Assembly (NCBI RefSeq): GCF_017255015.1
Contig: NZ_JAFKCS010000010.1
Span: 61,525-125,524 of the forward strand
Direction of reading: 5' to 3'
Origin: Bowmanella yangjiangensis
GTDB lineage: Bacteria; Pseudomonadota; Gammaproteobacteria; Enterobacterales; Alteromonadaceae
Length of the DNA stretch: 64,000 nt
Within the stretch, counting starts at the first letter, position 1, and the number at the start of each line of letters is the position of its first letter. Shown here piece after piece: positions 37,809 through 47,659 of this stretch. Under the pieces are notes generated by a model. It worked only from the letters and a program-made list of their open reading frames with translations, was not told where the DNA came from and did no database searches. The position numbers and the translations under genes are program-made.

Positions 37809-40184
37809 CTATTCGCAAATATCCACGAACAGGGTTTTTGTGCCGTTACCATCATACAGATGTTCAAACTCGGTGCTGCCATTGAAGGTAAAGCGACTAT
37901 TCAGTGATCTAAATATGGCCGGTGCCAACAGTTTAGTTTTAATATTTGGCGCATCACGGCTAACGGACAGGATCATTTGGGATTTAACCGCAAAGTCAGT
38001 GCTGTCGCTGCCACGGCCCCTGAGTAAGGTCTGATAATTATCTGATGTAGCGTTATCACAAAAGCGCGCTTGGAAAATCACCTCTTGAAAAACCGCCACC
38101 TTCTTTACGCCTAAATTAACCACATTGCTGGAATCCAAGGTCACTGGAAAGTCTTGATATCCATTTACCAAGCTGAACCCGACCCGCACACCAGGTTCCC
38201 AATCGCCTTCAGAGGGGCGATCAAAGGACAGACGATACTGACCAGACTTGTCGGTATAGGTTTGGTAAAAACCGGTATAGCCCTGGCGAATTTTAATGTA
38301 ATTGGTTGCCACACTTACCCCGCTAACCGGCTGATTCGCTTCGTCCAGCAAAATACCTGTTAACTCTAGCTGATCAGGTAATGTCTCAACGGCCCTTACA
38401 ACAAAGGCCGTTTCGGTAGTTTTCAGCCCATCACTCACTGTCAGAAACACACGGTAACTGCCGACATGTTTGGGACTGAAGTGAAAGTTTTCACCGTCTA
38501 GCTGACTCTCAATAATTTGCTGTGTCGCTTCCTCGAATACACGCCAGTTGTAGCTGAGTGACTGCCCTTCGGGGTCGTAACTGATAGCAGCGTCAAAGCT
38601 CAAAAGCTCACCCACCAAGACATTGCGCTCATTTTGCCCAGCCATACGCGCAACAGGCGGCAAATTGTTATCCGCAACCAGTAAAATCGTAGCAGGGGCC
38701 GATTGCCCCTGATTGGTGGTGGCCATGACTTGGAGCAAATATTCCCCGACCAAATCGGTCTTAATGTTCAAGGTGCGCAGGCTTTTTCCGTCCAATTGCG
38801 CATTGGCACCCTCGGGCTGTTTCAACAGATGCCAGGTAAAACGTACCGATTCATCTTCCACGTCGCTAAAGGCATGCAGGCTGGCCCATTGATTTACAGT
38901 GACAGAGGGCGCAGTGGTCGAAATACGTACCGTCGGCAAACTGCTTTGGTGTAACTTGAGCACTTTTATAAAGGCTGCTGAGTATTGTTTTTGGTCATAA
39001 ACCCGCAGTTGCAGCTGGTATTCTCCGGCCATATTGGCATTAAATACCGGCGCATCGGCATTCGAGCTGTCCAGGCTCCATACACTCTCTGCCGGACTAC
39101 TTAACACACGCCATTCATATTCCAGATTATCCCCGTCAGGATCGCTGGCCTGGCTTATCAGCGCGATATTCTGGTTAGGTTTCAGGGCACCGCCGCCGTT
39201 ACCAGGGGCAAGATCAAATGAAGCCACTGGTGCGCGATTCTCATTTGTTACTTTAATATCTACGCAATCCGTATCCTGGTGTTTACCGTCATTTACGGTC
39301 AGGCACACCTGGTAGATTGCCAGGGCATCAGGTTCAAACGAAAAGCTGGGCAAGTTAGCAGGGTGAGGCTGAGCCTTTGCCCCTTTTACCTGCCACTGAT
39401 AACTTAGGACATCATTATCAGCATCAGTACTCAGGCTTGTCAGGGTTAAACTGTCCCCCACCCAAAGCTGGGAAAGATTGCGGGTATCAATCTTTGCCTG
39501 CGGCGGCACATCGCCTGCTTTATGGATACTGATCCGCTGTTTAACCTCGCGTTTAATAATGTTGCCCAGTTGCATCGACAACATAATGTCATAGTCACCT
39601 ACCACATCGGCCAGAAATTGGCTCTGGATCTGCTGACGCTTTTGTATACTGGCCAGACTGCCCGCTGGTTTGGCAACCAGGGTCCAGTTGTATTTTGGGG
39701 TCACCTGGTCGCTGAGCATATGCGTGAAAACCGCCTCCAGCTCGACGACGTCGCCTACCTTCGCGGCTTTGGTAGTTTTGATGGACAAGCTGTGGCGCTG
39801 ACTTTGGCTCACCTCCAATAGCACTTTTTGACTATTGGTGGCGCCCTGACTGTCTGTCACTGTCAGCGTGATATGGTATGAACCCGCCTGCTGAGGATTA
39901 AACTCAAGCACTGCCTGGCTGGCGTCTGCCGGGCTCCAATCCTGACCACCTGCATCCTGAATTTTCCAGTGGTAGCGCAGAGTGGACTGTTCAGGATCCT
40001 GGCTAGCACTTGCATCAAAACGCGCCAATTCGCCCACTTCCACACGAGTATGACTAGTCACCAGATTGGCTACCGGCGGCTGATTAGGACGCACCTCTAT
40101 CGCTGGCGCGTCACCACCACTTCCACCACAACCAGAGAGTAAAACAAAAATGGAGGTGGCAAGCACCTTAAGCTGGGTATTCAA
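37809..40184 (-). CDS. Large lipoprotein with repeated Ig/PKD-like domains
   Basis: A 791-residue lipoprotein: signal sequence with lipobox LLSGC (Cys19), then at least five PKD/Ig-like repeats, recognisable from recurring LxYxWRV and VCLTVNDG/ITLTVTDSQG strands (about 30-600), and a C-terminal region (about 610-790) opening with a carboxypeptidase-regulatory-like segment (GVSVATNYIKIRQGYTG). The likely start is a TTG with AAGGAAG upstream. It lies downstream of the TonB receptor on the same strand with a 126-bp gap. It may be a surface partner of that receptor; no enzyme domain is visible. Confidence 0.75.
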   Translation of the reverse strand: MNTQLKVLATSIFVLLSGCGGSGGDAPAIEVRPNQPPVANLVTSHTRVEVGELARFDASASQDPEQSTLRYHWKIQDAGGQDWSPADASQAVLEFNPQQAGSYHITLTVTDSQGATNSQKVLLEVSQSQRHSLSIKTTKAAKVGDVVELEAVFTHMLSDQVTPKYNWTLVAKPAGSLASIQKRQQIQSQFLADVVGDYDIMLSMQLGNIIKREVKQRISIHKAGDVPPQAKIDTRNLSQLWVGDSLTLTSLSTDADNDVLSYQWQVKGAKAQPHPANLPSFSFEPDALAIYQVCLTVNDGKHQDTDCVDIKVTNENRAPVASFDLAPGNGGGALKPNQNIALISQASDPDGDNLEYEWRVLSSPAESVWSLDSSNADAPVFNANMAGEYQLQLRVYDQKQYSAAFIKVLKLHQSSLPTVRISTTAPSVTVNQWASLHAFSDVEDESVRFTWHLLKQPEGANAQLDGKSLRTLNIKTDLVGEYLLQVMATTNQGQSAPATILLVADNNLPPVARMAGQNERNVLVGELLSFDAAISYDPEGQSLSYNWRVFEEATQQIIESQLDGENFHFSPKHVGSYRVFLTVSDGLKTTETAFVVRAVETLPDQLELTGILLDEANQPVSGVSVATNYIKIRQGYTGFYQTYTDKSGQYRLSFDRPSEGDWEPGVRVGFSLVNGYQDFPVTLDSSNVVNLGVKKVAVFQEVIFQARFCDNATSDNYQTLLRGRGSDSTDFAVKSQMILSVSRDAPNIKTKLLAPAIFRSLNSRFTFNGSTEFEHLYDGNGTKTLFVDICE

Positions 40185-40310
40185 TTGGACTTCCTTATTA
40201 GCTTCAATTTCACACTTCGCCTCTGAATAATCGGGCCGTGCGAATAAATTGACAGCGACATTGCTGTTAATAAGGAAACGAGTGAGTGTGGTTAAGCAGC
40301 CAAATTTTTT

Positions 40311-42683
40311 TTAAAAATGTTGATCAAAGGTGATAGCGACTTGCCGCGGTGCGCCGTAGGCAGCCCAGCCACGAACGAGATCCACACCATCAAAGTAGCC
40401 CTTATCCAGCACATTTTTAACACTCAGGGTCAGTGCACTGTCTCCGTTGATCTGCCATGTGCAATAAGCATTGAGCCGCCAACTGGCAGGCTGAGTAACT
40501 TCGACCCTATTGCTGTCAATAAAGGTTCTGAGCAGATAATGTTGCCTGGACTCCCCTTCAATGGCTGCGCCCAGCGCCAGATTCAGCCTTGTCCAGGGTA
40601 AGGCGTAGGCCAAATTGGCACGATACAAGGTATCAGGAAATTGTACGCTGAAATTGTCCATCGGCTGCTGTGAATGTCGACGCGCGTAAGCCATATTGAC
40701 TTGCACAGCCTGGCCTTGATAGCGAAATTCCGCTTCCCACCCAGCCTGGTTGGCGTAAGTGAGGTCAGGGGCCAGGCCAAACTTCTGCGGCCGGCTCTGA
40801 TACGCACTCAGACTAAACTGGCCCTTACGCTGCCATAAATCAGCTTTCATCCCCAATTCAGAAGAAATATGCCGGGTCGGCAACAAGCCAATATTTAACA
40901 TGGACAGGTAACCACTGCGAAAATCCACGATATCGGTATAGCTGGCATAAAGTTGTATATCACCTATGGCCTGACTGATACCCAGATACAGGTTGTTGTA
41001 CTGGCTTTTGTCTTTGTCTGTCTCACCAAAAAAAATGCTGCTGTCAGCTGCATATTGGCTGTGATTACGCCGCACAGACACGGATATTTGGGTGGACTCG
41101 CTGAGCCTGATAAGACTGGCCAGTTTGATGCTATCCACCTTAACGCGCAGGTCATTGATATAGCTCGCCAAGACGCTATCAGGGACAGGCTGGTCACGGT
41201 TGAGAACCTTAAAGCTGCCAGGCTGCATCACAAGCTGTCCCTGATAATCCATTTCATTTAAATGCTGCAGACTGCGACTGTAGGTACTACTGGCGGTCAG
41301 GCTGATACTCACAGGTAGCGAGTAAAGCTCCAACTCGCCATCCAAACTCAGTACACTCTTATCCGCTTTGTAATGAAGCTTTTGCTGATAAGCCCAATAG
41401 CTTAGTGACAGGCTCTGACGGTCAGGAAAGCTATCAAACTCCTGAAACAATATATCTGATTTTTGTCTTGCCTTACTCAGGCTTAACCTCACCCGCCAGA
41501 CTAGATTCAGTTGATGTTCCAGCAATAGATGAGAGAAAGCCAAGCGCTGCGCCCCGCCCGACCAGCTTGGCCAGAAATTGGTCGACAGTGGTCCATCGTA
41601 AGGACTGAGATCAGCATATAGTAAAGGCCTTATCTTTGACCGCTCCTGCTGCTTGTCATGTTGCTCAATATGATAAAAATCCAACGTGGTGGCATCACTG
41701 AGCTGCCAAGTCAGCCGCCCATAGCCACCACTGCGTATATTCCGAGAGTACTCTGCAGCATCCTGTTGCTTTTGATCTACCATCACCAGTCGCCCCGTCA
41801 GTCCGCTAGGGGCTAACAAGGTTCCGCCAAGGTCGGCGCTTAATCTGCGCGACAGTAACTCTCCATACCCGGCAGATAGGTCTAAAAAGCGGCTGTCACT
41901 GGCCGGTTTTGGTAGTAAATTCACCGACGCAGAATTCACCCCGTTGTCCTGCTGGATGCCGTTGGTGCCACGGTTGATTTCAAACAAATCAAAATACACC
42001 GCATCCAGCTCTGACACCGCAAAGTTGGACTCCGCGAAAGGCTGCCCATCAACCAAAAAAGGATTCAACAAGTTACCGCGAGCGCGGAACTCCCGGTTGC
42101 CAGTAATGGCATTGGAGGTACTGTATATGCCCGGCGATGCGCGCAGCACTTCACCCAGATCAGTTTGGCTAAAGGATTGAAATGCCCTGGGGTCTACCAA
42201 AGATACCGTTTGTGGGGTCTGTTTAAGGCTTTGCGTTATGCCTGAGGATTGGCTTGTGGCTTCCTGCCAGTCAGGTAACGGGGTAAAAAGGGCGGTATGT
42301 TTATCTGGCAGCGAAAAGGTCAAACGGATTTCGGTTGGAGCCCCAGGCTCGCCAGTTGAGATCTTGTCACTCTGAATGACAAAGTGCGCCTCCCCCACTT
42401 GTTGATAACGAAGACCGGCTTCTGTGACCACTTTTGCCAGCGCCTGTTCGGCGCTCAGCCTTAAGGTGAAACCACTACAGGATTTATCCGCAATCAAACG
42501 ACTATCCGCTGAGATAAAGACGTTCGCTCTTTGTGCAATAGCAGTCAGGCACTGTCTAAGATCGCCTTTTTTTAACTCAAATGCATAATACGGCTCAGCC
42601 CTGACCTTGCTGGCCATAATAAACGCTAAGGCCGCAGGTAGCAGCCTAAGTATAAGTCCGGGCTTAGATGAATGAGGGCGCAC
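40311..42683 (-). CDS. TonB-dependent receptor with STN signalling domain (FecA/siderophore type)
   Basis: A 790-residue outer-membrane transporter. It has a signal peptide (about 1-29), an N-terminal STN domain (about 35-105; LTAIAQRANVFISADSRLI) used to signal to a FecR-type anti-sigma factor, a plug (about 150-260; LRASPGIYSTSNAITGNREF, LVDGQPF) and a 22-strand barrel ending in FDQHF. The adjacent fecR- and fecI-like genes support induction by its own ligand. The family is that of ferric siderophore receptors; the ligand is not known. Confidence 0.9.
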   Translation of the reverse strand: MRPHSSKPGLILRLLPAALAFIMASKVRAEPYYAFELKKGDLRQCLTAIAQRANVFISADSRLIADKSCSGFTLRLSAEQALAKVVTEAGLRYQQVGEAHFVIQSDKISTGEPGAPTEIRLTFSLPDKHTALFTPLPDWQEATSQSSGITQSLKQTPQTVSLVDPRAFQSFSQTDLGEVLRASPGIYSTSNAITGNREFRARGNLLNPFLVDGQPFAESNFAVSELDAVYFDLFEINRGTNGIQQDNGVNSASVNLLPKPASDSRFLDLSAGYGELLSRRLSADLGGTLLAPSGLTGRLVMVDQKQQDAAEYSRNIRSGGYGRLTWQLSDATTLDFYHIEQHDKQQERSKIRPLLYADLSPYDGPLSTNFWPSWSGGAQRLAFSHLLLEHQLNLVWRVRLSLSKARQKSDILFQEFDSFPDRQSLSLSYWAYQQKLHYKADKSVLSLDGELELYSLPVSISLTASSTYSRSLQHLNEMDYQGQLVMQPGSFKVLNRDQPVPDSVLASYINDLRVKVDSIKLASLIRLSESTQISVSVRRNHSQYAADSSIFFGETDKDKSQYNNLYLGISQAIGDIQLYASYTDIVDFRSGYLSMLNIGLLPTRHISSELGMKADLWQRKGQFSLSAYQSRPQKFGLAPDLTYANQAGWEAEFRYQGQAVQVNMAYARRHSQQPMDNFSVQFPDTLYRANLAYALPWTRLNLALGAAIEGESRQHYLLRTFIDSNRVEVTQPASWRLNAYCTWQINGDSALTLSVKNVLDKGYFDGVDLVRGWAAYGAPRQVAITFDQHF

Positions 42684-42707
42684 AATAGATAGACTTGGTT
42701 TGCTGCA

Positions 42708-43682
42708 TTATGCCAGGGCGATTTGAACCCACCATGGCCCCACTTTACTCACCTTCACTGGCAAGCTGCTCGCCAGCATTTCCAAAGCCTTATCACTATC
42801 AAAAGCCGGAAATACACCGTCGATGTTAAGCGCCTGCGCATCAGGTTCAACCCGGATAAACCCCTGTCTGTAGCGATTAAGCTCTGATGCAAAAGCCTGT
42901 AGCGACATGCCTTGTGCGATAAGTTTACCGTCTCGCCAACCGGGCAAATGCTTCACCGTGCCAAGAGCTGAAAAACCGTTTTCTCCCCAGCTTATTTGCT
43001 GGCCAGCCTGCAGGGTTTTTGATGTAGTTCGCCCGTGGAAAATCGCCTCTCCCTGATAAACAGACAGCTCACACCCCTCTTGGTGTTGATACAGATTGAA
43101 CTGGCAGTGACCGGACTCAACGGCCAATGGCTGATCCTGCCAATTTGTACTAACTTGTAAGGCGCCTTCACCAACGCGACCAGCATGTTCAACAAACACC
43201 TCCCCCTGTAACAGCACAATTTGATTGCGCGTATCGGCAAGATTGACGTCTACTGCCGAGTTGGTGTTTAGCCACAGCTGAATGTGTTGGGCTAACGGGA
43301 ACTGGGCAGATTGTCCCACCGGTACGCTATAATCGGCAGCCATCTGATACCAGGTAGACTTAGCAAAAGGTGTTCTGGCGGCCAGGTAGGTCATAAATGA
43401 CACGCCAAATAGCGCTACACACTTGAGCACTGCGCGCCTTGACACTAAAGGTTGCTGTAAAACACTGTGCAAAGCCGGATTTTGCTGCTGATGCTGATTA
43501 AACTGCTCAAAGGTGCTGTGCATATCCAGCACTTTCTGCCAGGCAGATTGATGTTCAGGGTCCGACAACCAGTCTTCAAACTGTAATCTGGTTTCGGCGT
43601 CTGGCTGCTGTTCGCGCAGTTCAACAAACCAGTACGCAGCTGCTTCCAGACTTTGCTTTGGCATCGACGATGTATTAGTCAA
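42708..43682 (-). CDS. FecR-family anti-sigma/signal-transducing protein
   Basis: A 324-residue inner-membrane regulator: an N-terminal DUF4880-like cytoplasmic part (AAAYWFVELREQQPDAETR), one TM (about 85-103; AVLKCVALFGVSFMTYLA) and a periplasmic FecR domain (VPVGQSAQFPLAQHIQLWLNT onward). It relays occupancy of the TonB receptor to the sigma factor. It overlaps the sigma-factor gene by 8 bp and precedes the receptor by 24 bp. Confidence 0.9.
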   Translation of the reverse strand: MTNTSSMPKQSLEAAAYWFVELREQQPDAETRLQFEDWLSDPEHQSAWQKVLDMHSTFEQFNQHQQQNPALHSVLQQPLVSRRAVLKCVALFGVSFMTYLAARTPFAKSTWYQMAADYSVPVGQSAQFPLAQHIQLWLNTNSAVDVNLADTRNQIVLLQGEVFVEHAGRVGEGALQVSTNWQDQPLAVESGHCQFNLYQHQEGCELSVYQGEAIFHGRTTSKTLQAGQQISWGENGFSALGTVKHLPGWRDGKLIAQGMSLQAFASELNRYRQGFIRVEPDAQALNIDGVFPAFDSDKALEMLASSLPVKVSKVGPWWVQIALA

Positions 43683-44181
43683 GATGATGTTCTTCCCTGA
43701 AACTGGTTAGTCGCACTATGGCCTGAGCCAGATAATTTTTAACGCTGCCAATAGAAATCTTGTCCCGCTCGGCTACTTGCTGGTAAGTAAGGCCCTCAAT
43801 CTGTACAGCAATAAAGGTACGTTTTATTTTTCGAGGTAAACGCGACAGCAACTGATCCACTTTCACTATCACATCAATGATAACTTGCTGTTCAGCTACA
43901 TCAGGGATGCACTCAGGTGCCAACAGCGCTAAGCTTTCCATGTAGGCCTGTTCAATTTGACGGCGGCGCCATAAATCAATGCAAAGGGAGTGGGCGATGC
44001 GGCTTAAGTAGTGGCGACCACCCATCACGTTATCGAAGCTAAGGGGCTTTCGCAGCAAACGTTCAAATGCATCTTGCGCCAGATCGGCCGCGTCTTCAGG
44101 GCAACGTAGTTTGCGAACCAGTAGATTTTTCATCCAACCGTGGTGAGCACGATAAAGTTGCTGAATGTCTGGACGATTCAA
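43675..44181 (-). CDS. ECF sigma factor, FecI-like
   Basis: A 168-residue extracytoplasmic-function sigma factor with sigma region 2 (about 8-75; LRCPEDAADLAQDAFERLL) and region 4 (about 110-160; IEGLTYQQVAERDKISIGSVKNYL). The best start is a TTG at 44181 with AAGGAAA just upstream; no in-frame ATG gives a complete region 2. It should direct transcription of the receptor and perhaps the Ig/PKD lipoprotein. No clear Fur box was seen upstream. Confidence 0.88.
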   Translation of the reverse strand: MNRPDIQQLYRAHHGWMKNLLVRKLRCPEDAADLAQDAFERLLRKPLSFDNVMGGRHYLSRIAHSLCIDLWRRRQIEQAYMESLALLAPECIPDVAEQQVIIDVIVKVDQLLSRLPRKIKRTFIAVQIEGLTYQQVAERDKISIGSVKNYLAQAIVRLTSFREEHHLD

Positions 44182-44305
44182 TTTCCTTTTCTCCGGCCTT
44201 CCTGCTTTCAGAGACTTTCACTATTTGATTTGCGCCGTATTATGCGCTGGTTCAGCAAATGAAGACAAGGCGTCAAAGCACCAGTTAACGAGAGATATGT
44301 AAGCA

Positions 44306-44341
44306 AATAAAAAAAACGGGAAGCATCCGGCTTCCCGTTTT
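44306..44341 (-). terminator. rplT terminator
   Basis: A 12-bp stem AAAACGGGAAGC/GCTTCCCGTTTT with a 5-base loop and a long T run on the minus strand, 32 bp after the rplT stop. It ends the thrS-infC-rpmI-rplT operon. Confidence 0.93.
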
Positions 44342-44372
44342 CCTGAAAGAACTCAAGCTTAATAGTTAAATA

Positions 44373-44732
<360 letters not shown>

Positions 44733-44748
44733 TCAGTCTCCTTAAAGC

Positions 44749-44946
44749 TTAAGCGTACGGCAACATGCGTTGGATCAACGCAGTATCCGAGTCATGGGCC
44801 AGTTTCTTGCCACGCAGGTGGCGCTTACGCTTAGAGCTCTTCTTGGTCAGGATGTGACGCAAGTGAGACTGCTTGCTTTTAAAGCGACCGGAAGCAGATT
44901 TTTTAAAACGCTTCGCGGCACCGCTGTTGCTTTTCATTTTAGGCAT
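44749..44946 (-). CDS. rpmI: 50S ribosomal protein L35
   Basis: A 65-residue basic protein ([20 protein letters not shown]; central [19 protein letters not shown]), of normal length. The 85-bp gap to infC contains a long-range inverted repeat that could be the L20 control site. Confidence 0.98.
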   Translation of the reverse strand: MPKMKSNSGAAKRFKKSASGRFKSKQSHLRHILTKKSSKRKRHLRGKKLAHDSDTALIQRMLPYA

Positions 44947-44982
44947 TGCTAAAACTCCGCATTGTTTAAGTTACAACCAAGT

Positions 44983-45032
44983 AGTAAGGCGACTTTGACG
45001 CGCAGTCATCAAAGCACTTGATGAGCCTTACT
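44983..45032 (-). promoter_or_regulatory. Structured infC-rpmI spacer, candidate L20 autoregulatory site
   Basis: On the mRNA, AGUAAGGC directly at the infC stop pairs with GCCUUACU 34 bases later (genome 45025-45032 with 44983-44990). Between them UCAUCAA and UUGAUGA form an inner 7-bp stem, with further GC-rich pairing options. In E. coli, L20 represses rpmI by binding such structures upstream of its start. The pairing is visible; the L20 role is inferred. Confidence 0.5.
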
Positions 45033-45574
45033 TACCGTTTAGTGGGGGCCATCACCATGATCATCTGTCTGCCTTCCACCCGGTTAGGGAAAGACTCGCA
45101 GTTGGCAAGGTCCTCTAAATCACTTTTGATACGATTCAGAAGTTCGATGCCAATCTCTTGGTGAGCCATTTCACGTCCGCGGAAACGAACCGTGACTTTG
45201 GCTTTATCACCCCCTTCAAGAAAGCGACGCAGGTTGCGCAGTTTGACCTGGTAATCGCCTTCATCAGTGCCAGGGCGGAATTTAACCTCCTTGACCTGAA
45301 TTTGCTTCTGCTTTTTCTTCTGCTCTTTCTGAGCTTTACTCTTTTCGAAGATGAACTTGCCGTAGTCCATAATTTTACAGACCGGCGGCTCAGCATTAGG
45401 GCTAATCTCAACCAGATCCAACTCTACCGCAGCAGCTGACTCCAGTGCCTGGGCAAGTGGGACAACACCAAGTTGTTCACCCTCCACGCCAATCAAACGA
45501 ACTTCTTTTTCTCTTATATCTTCGTTAATGCGGGCTTTCGCTGAATCTTGGCCCCGAGTGTTAGCGCCTTTAAT
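45032..45574 (-). CDS. infC: Translation initiation factor IF-3 (AUU start)
   Basis: A 180-residue initiation factor that binds 30S and checks the start codon. The frame begins at an ATT (45572-45574) preceded by GGAGGAAG with 6-base spacing, giving [20 protein letters not shown], a normal IF-3 N-terminus. The C-terminal domain [13 protein letters not shown] is intact. The AUU start, conserved in infC, lets IF-3 repress its own translation. The ATT lies 17 bp after the thrS stop. A start at the TTG at 45496 would lose the N-domain. Confidence 0.95.
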   Translation of the reverse strand: MKGANTRGQDSAKARINEDIREKEVRLIGVEGEQLGVVPLAQALESAAAVELDLVEISPNAEPPVCKIMDYGKFIFEKSKAQKEQKKKQKQIQVKEVKFRPGTDEGDYQVKLRNLRRFLEGGDKAKVTVRFRGREMAHQEIGIELLNRIKSDLEDLANCESFPNRVEGRQMIMVMAPTKR

Positions 45575-45591
45575 ATGTTCTTCCTCCGAAA

Positions 45592-47508
45592 TTATTCGAT
45601 AATCTTGCTAGTGACCTGTTGTTGGGCCTTGTTAATAAACTCCTCAAGGGAGAATTTGCCCAGGTCTTCGCCTTTCCGAGTCCTTACTGCCACCTCGCCA
45701 GCTTCCATTTCTTTGTCGCCGACAACCAACATATAAGGAACACGCCTTAGAGTGTGCTCGCGGATTTTAAAGCCAATCTTCTCGTTTCTCAAGTCAGACT
45801 TTGCTCTAAAGCCAACTTCTTGTAACCTTTTTGCCACATCGGCGGCATATTCTGCCTGATTATCGGTAATATTCATTACCACCATTTGCATGGGAGCAAG
45901 CCACAACGGGAAGTATCCGGCGTATTCTTCGGTAAGTATACCGATGAAACGCTCGAGCGATCCCAATACCGCACGGTGAATCATCACCGGCACTTTACGC
46001 TCGCCGTCTTCGGCTACATAAGTACTACCCAAACGACCCGGCATAGAGAAATCCAGCTGCACGGTACCGCACTGCCAGGCACGATCTAAGCAATCGTGCA
46101 AAGTAAACTCAATTTTCGGACCATAGAACGCCCCTTCACCGGGCAGATACTGGAACTCAATGCCTTTACTGTCCAGTGCTTCGGCCAGCGCTTTCTCGGC
46201 TTTATCCCAGGCTTCCTCAGACCCCACCCGTTTTTCAGGGCGAGTGGACAGTTTGACTACGATCTTTTCAAAACCAAAGGTTTGGTAAGTTTCGTAAATC
46301 ATGTCGATACAGCCACCCACTTCACTCAGCACCTGCTCTTCAGTACAGAAGATATGTGCATCGTCCTGGGTAAAGCCGCGCACACGCATCAGACCATGTA
46401 AGGCGCCTGACGGCTCGTTACGGTGACAGCAACCGAATTCCGCCATACGTAGCGGCAGGTCGCGGTAAGACTTTAATCCCTGATTAAAGATCTGTACGTG
46501 ACCAGGACAGTTCATGGGCTTAATCGCATAAATACGTTTTTCCGACTCGGTAATAAACATGTTTTCCGCGTATTTGTCCCAGTGACCGGATTTTTCCCAC
46601 AGCGTACGGTCCATCATCAATGGGCCTTTTACTTCGCCGTAGCTGTAAGTGCGTAATTTTTCGCGCACAAACTTTTCCAGCTCAGTGTAGATAGTCCAGC
46701 CATCGTTGTGCCAGAACACCATACCCGGTGCTTCTTCCTGCCAATGGAACAAATCCAGTGCCTTACCAATTTTACGGTGGTCGCGCTTTTCGGCTTCTTC
46801 CAAACGCTGTAAATAAGCTTTGAGCTGTTTTTTATCCGCCCAGGCCGTGCCATAAATACGTTGCAACATCTTGTTGTCGCTGTTTCCGCGCCAATAGGCA
46901 CCGGCCACCTTCATAATTTTAAAGTGCTGGCAAAAACGCATGTTAGGTACATGCGGGCCACGGCACATATCCACATACTCTTCATGGTGATAGAGGCCAG
47001 GAGTATCATCACGGCTGATGTTCTCATCCAGGATTTCAATTTTGTATGACTCGCCGCGCGCAGCAAAGGCATCGCGCGCTTCCTGCCAACTCACCACTTT
47101 CTTAACCACGTCGTAGCTGGTGTTCGCCAGTTCCTGCATACGCTTTTCCAATTTATCCAGGTCGTCCTGGCTCAGCGCATGCTCCATATCCACATCGTAG
47201 TAAAAGCCGTTATCAATAACCGGGCCGATAGCCATCTTCGTGTTCGGCCACAACTGTTTAATCGCATGTCCCAACAAGTGCGCACAAGAATGGCGCAGAA
47301 TTTCCAGGCCTTCATCATCCTTGGCAGTGATAATCTGCAGGGTCGCGTCGGTGCTGATAAGCTCACAAGCATCAACCAAACGGCCATTAATGCGACCGGC
47401 GATGGTGGCTTTGGCAAGACCAGGACCGATGTCATTGGCGACATCCATCACGGACACAGGATTATCAAATTGGCGTTGGCTGCCATCAGGAAGTGTAATT
47501 ACAGGCAT
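45592..47508 (-). CDS. thrS: Threonyl-tRNA synthetase
   Basis: A 638-residue class II synthetase: TGS domain (about 1-62), editing domain with [10 protein letters not shown] (about 73-82) and its zinc-type cysteine, catalytic core with motif 2 FRYEp-like region [20 protein letters not shown] and core zinc ligands (Cys of MNCPGH, then two His), and the C-terminal anticodon-binding domain. It is the first gene of the thrS-infC-rpmI-rplT operon. Its 115-nt leader carries a tRNA-Thr-like hairpin and a terminator-like hairpin. Confidence 0.98.
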   Translation of the reverse strand: MPVITLPDGSQRQFDNPVSVMDVANDIGPGLAKATIAGRINGRLVDACELISTDATLQIITAKDDEGLEILRHSCAHLLGHAIKQLWPNTKMAIGPVIDNGFYYDVDMEHALSQDDLDKLEKRMQELANTSYDVVKKVVSWQEARDAFAARGESYKIEILDENISRDDTPGLYHHEEYVDMCRGPHVPNMRFCQHFKIMKVAGAYWRGNSDNKMLQRIYGTAWADKKQLKAYLQRLEEAEKRDHRKIGKALDLFHWQEEAPGMVFWHNDGWTIYTELEKFVREKLRTYSYGEVKGPLMMDRTLWEKSGHWDKYAENMFITESEKRIYAIKPMNCPGHVQIFNQGLKSYRDLPLRMAEFGCCHRNEPSGALHGLMRVRGFTQDDAHIFCTEEQVLSEVGGCIDMIYETYQTFGFEKIVVKLSTRPEKRVGSEEAWDKAEKALAEALDSKGIEFQYLPGEGAFYGPKIEFTLHDCLDRAWQCGTVQLDFSMPGRLGSTYVAEDGERKVPVMIHRAVLGSLERFIGILTEEYAGYFPLWLAPMQMVVMNITDNQAEYAADVAKRLQEVGFRAKSDLRNEKIGFKIREHTLRRVPYMLVVGDKEMEAGEVAVRTRKGEDLGKFSLEEFINKAQQQVTSKIIE

Positions 47509-47659
47509 GAAATTTCCTTAACAGTGGTGACACAAACCAAGCGCCACTTGTTGGTCAAAAAAACAAAAAAACACCCTCGATGGGTGCTGTCTATTCAGGC
47601 TTAGGGTCTGCTACCATCAGACCAGTGGCAACTATATCTATTTCATACCCCGGATGCAA
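47509..47659 (-). promoter_or_regulatory. thrS promoter and leader with anticodon-arm-like hairpin and attenuator-like terminator
   Basis: Minus strand: -35 TTGCAT (47659-47654), 17 bp, -10 TATAGT (47636-47631), predicted start near 47624. The transcript would open directly with GGUCUG, a 7-base loop AUGGUAG and CAGACC (47623-47605). The loop has U at position 33, GGU at 34-36 and A at 37, as in tRNA-Thr(GGU). Then CACCC, AUCGA, GGGUG (47586-47572) is followed by seven U, G and seven U. Established for E. coli: ThrRS binds anticodon-like hairpins in its own leader. Inferred here: similar autocontrol, perhaps with transcription attenuation. Confidence 0.65.
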
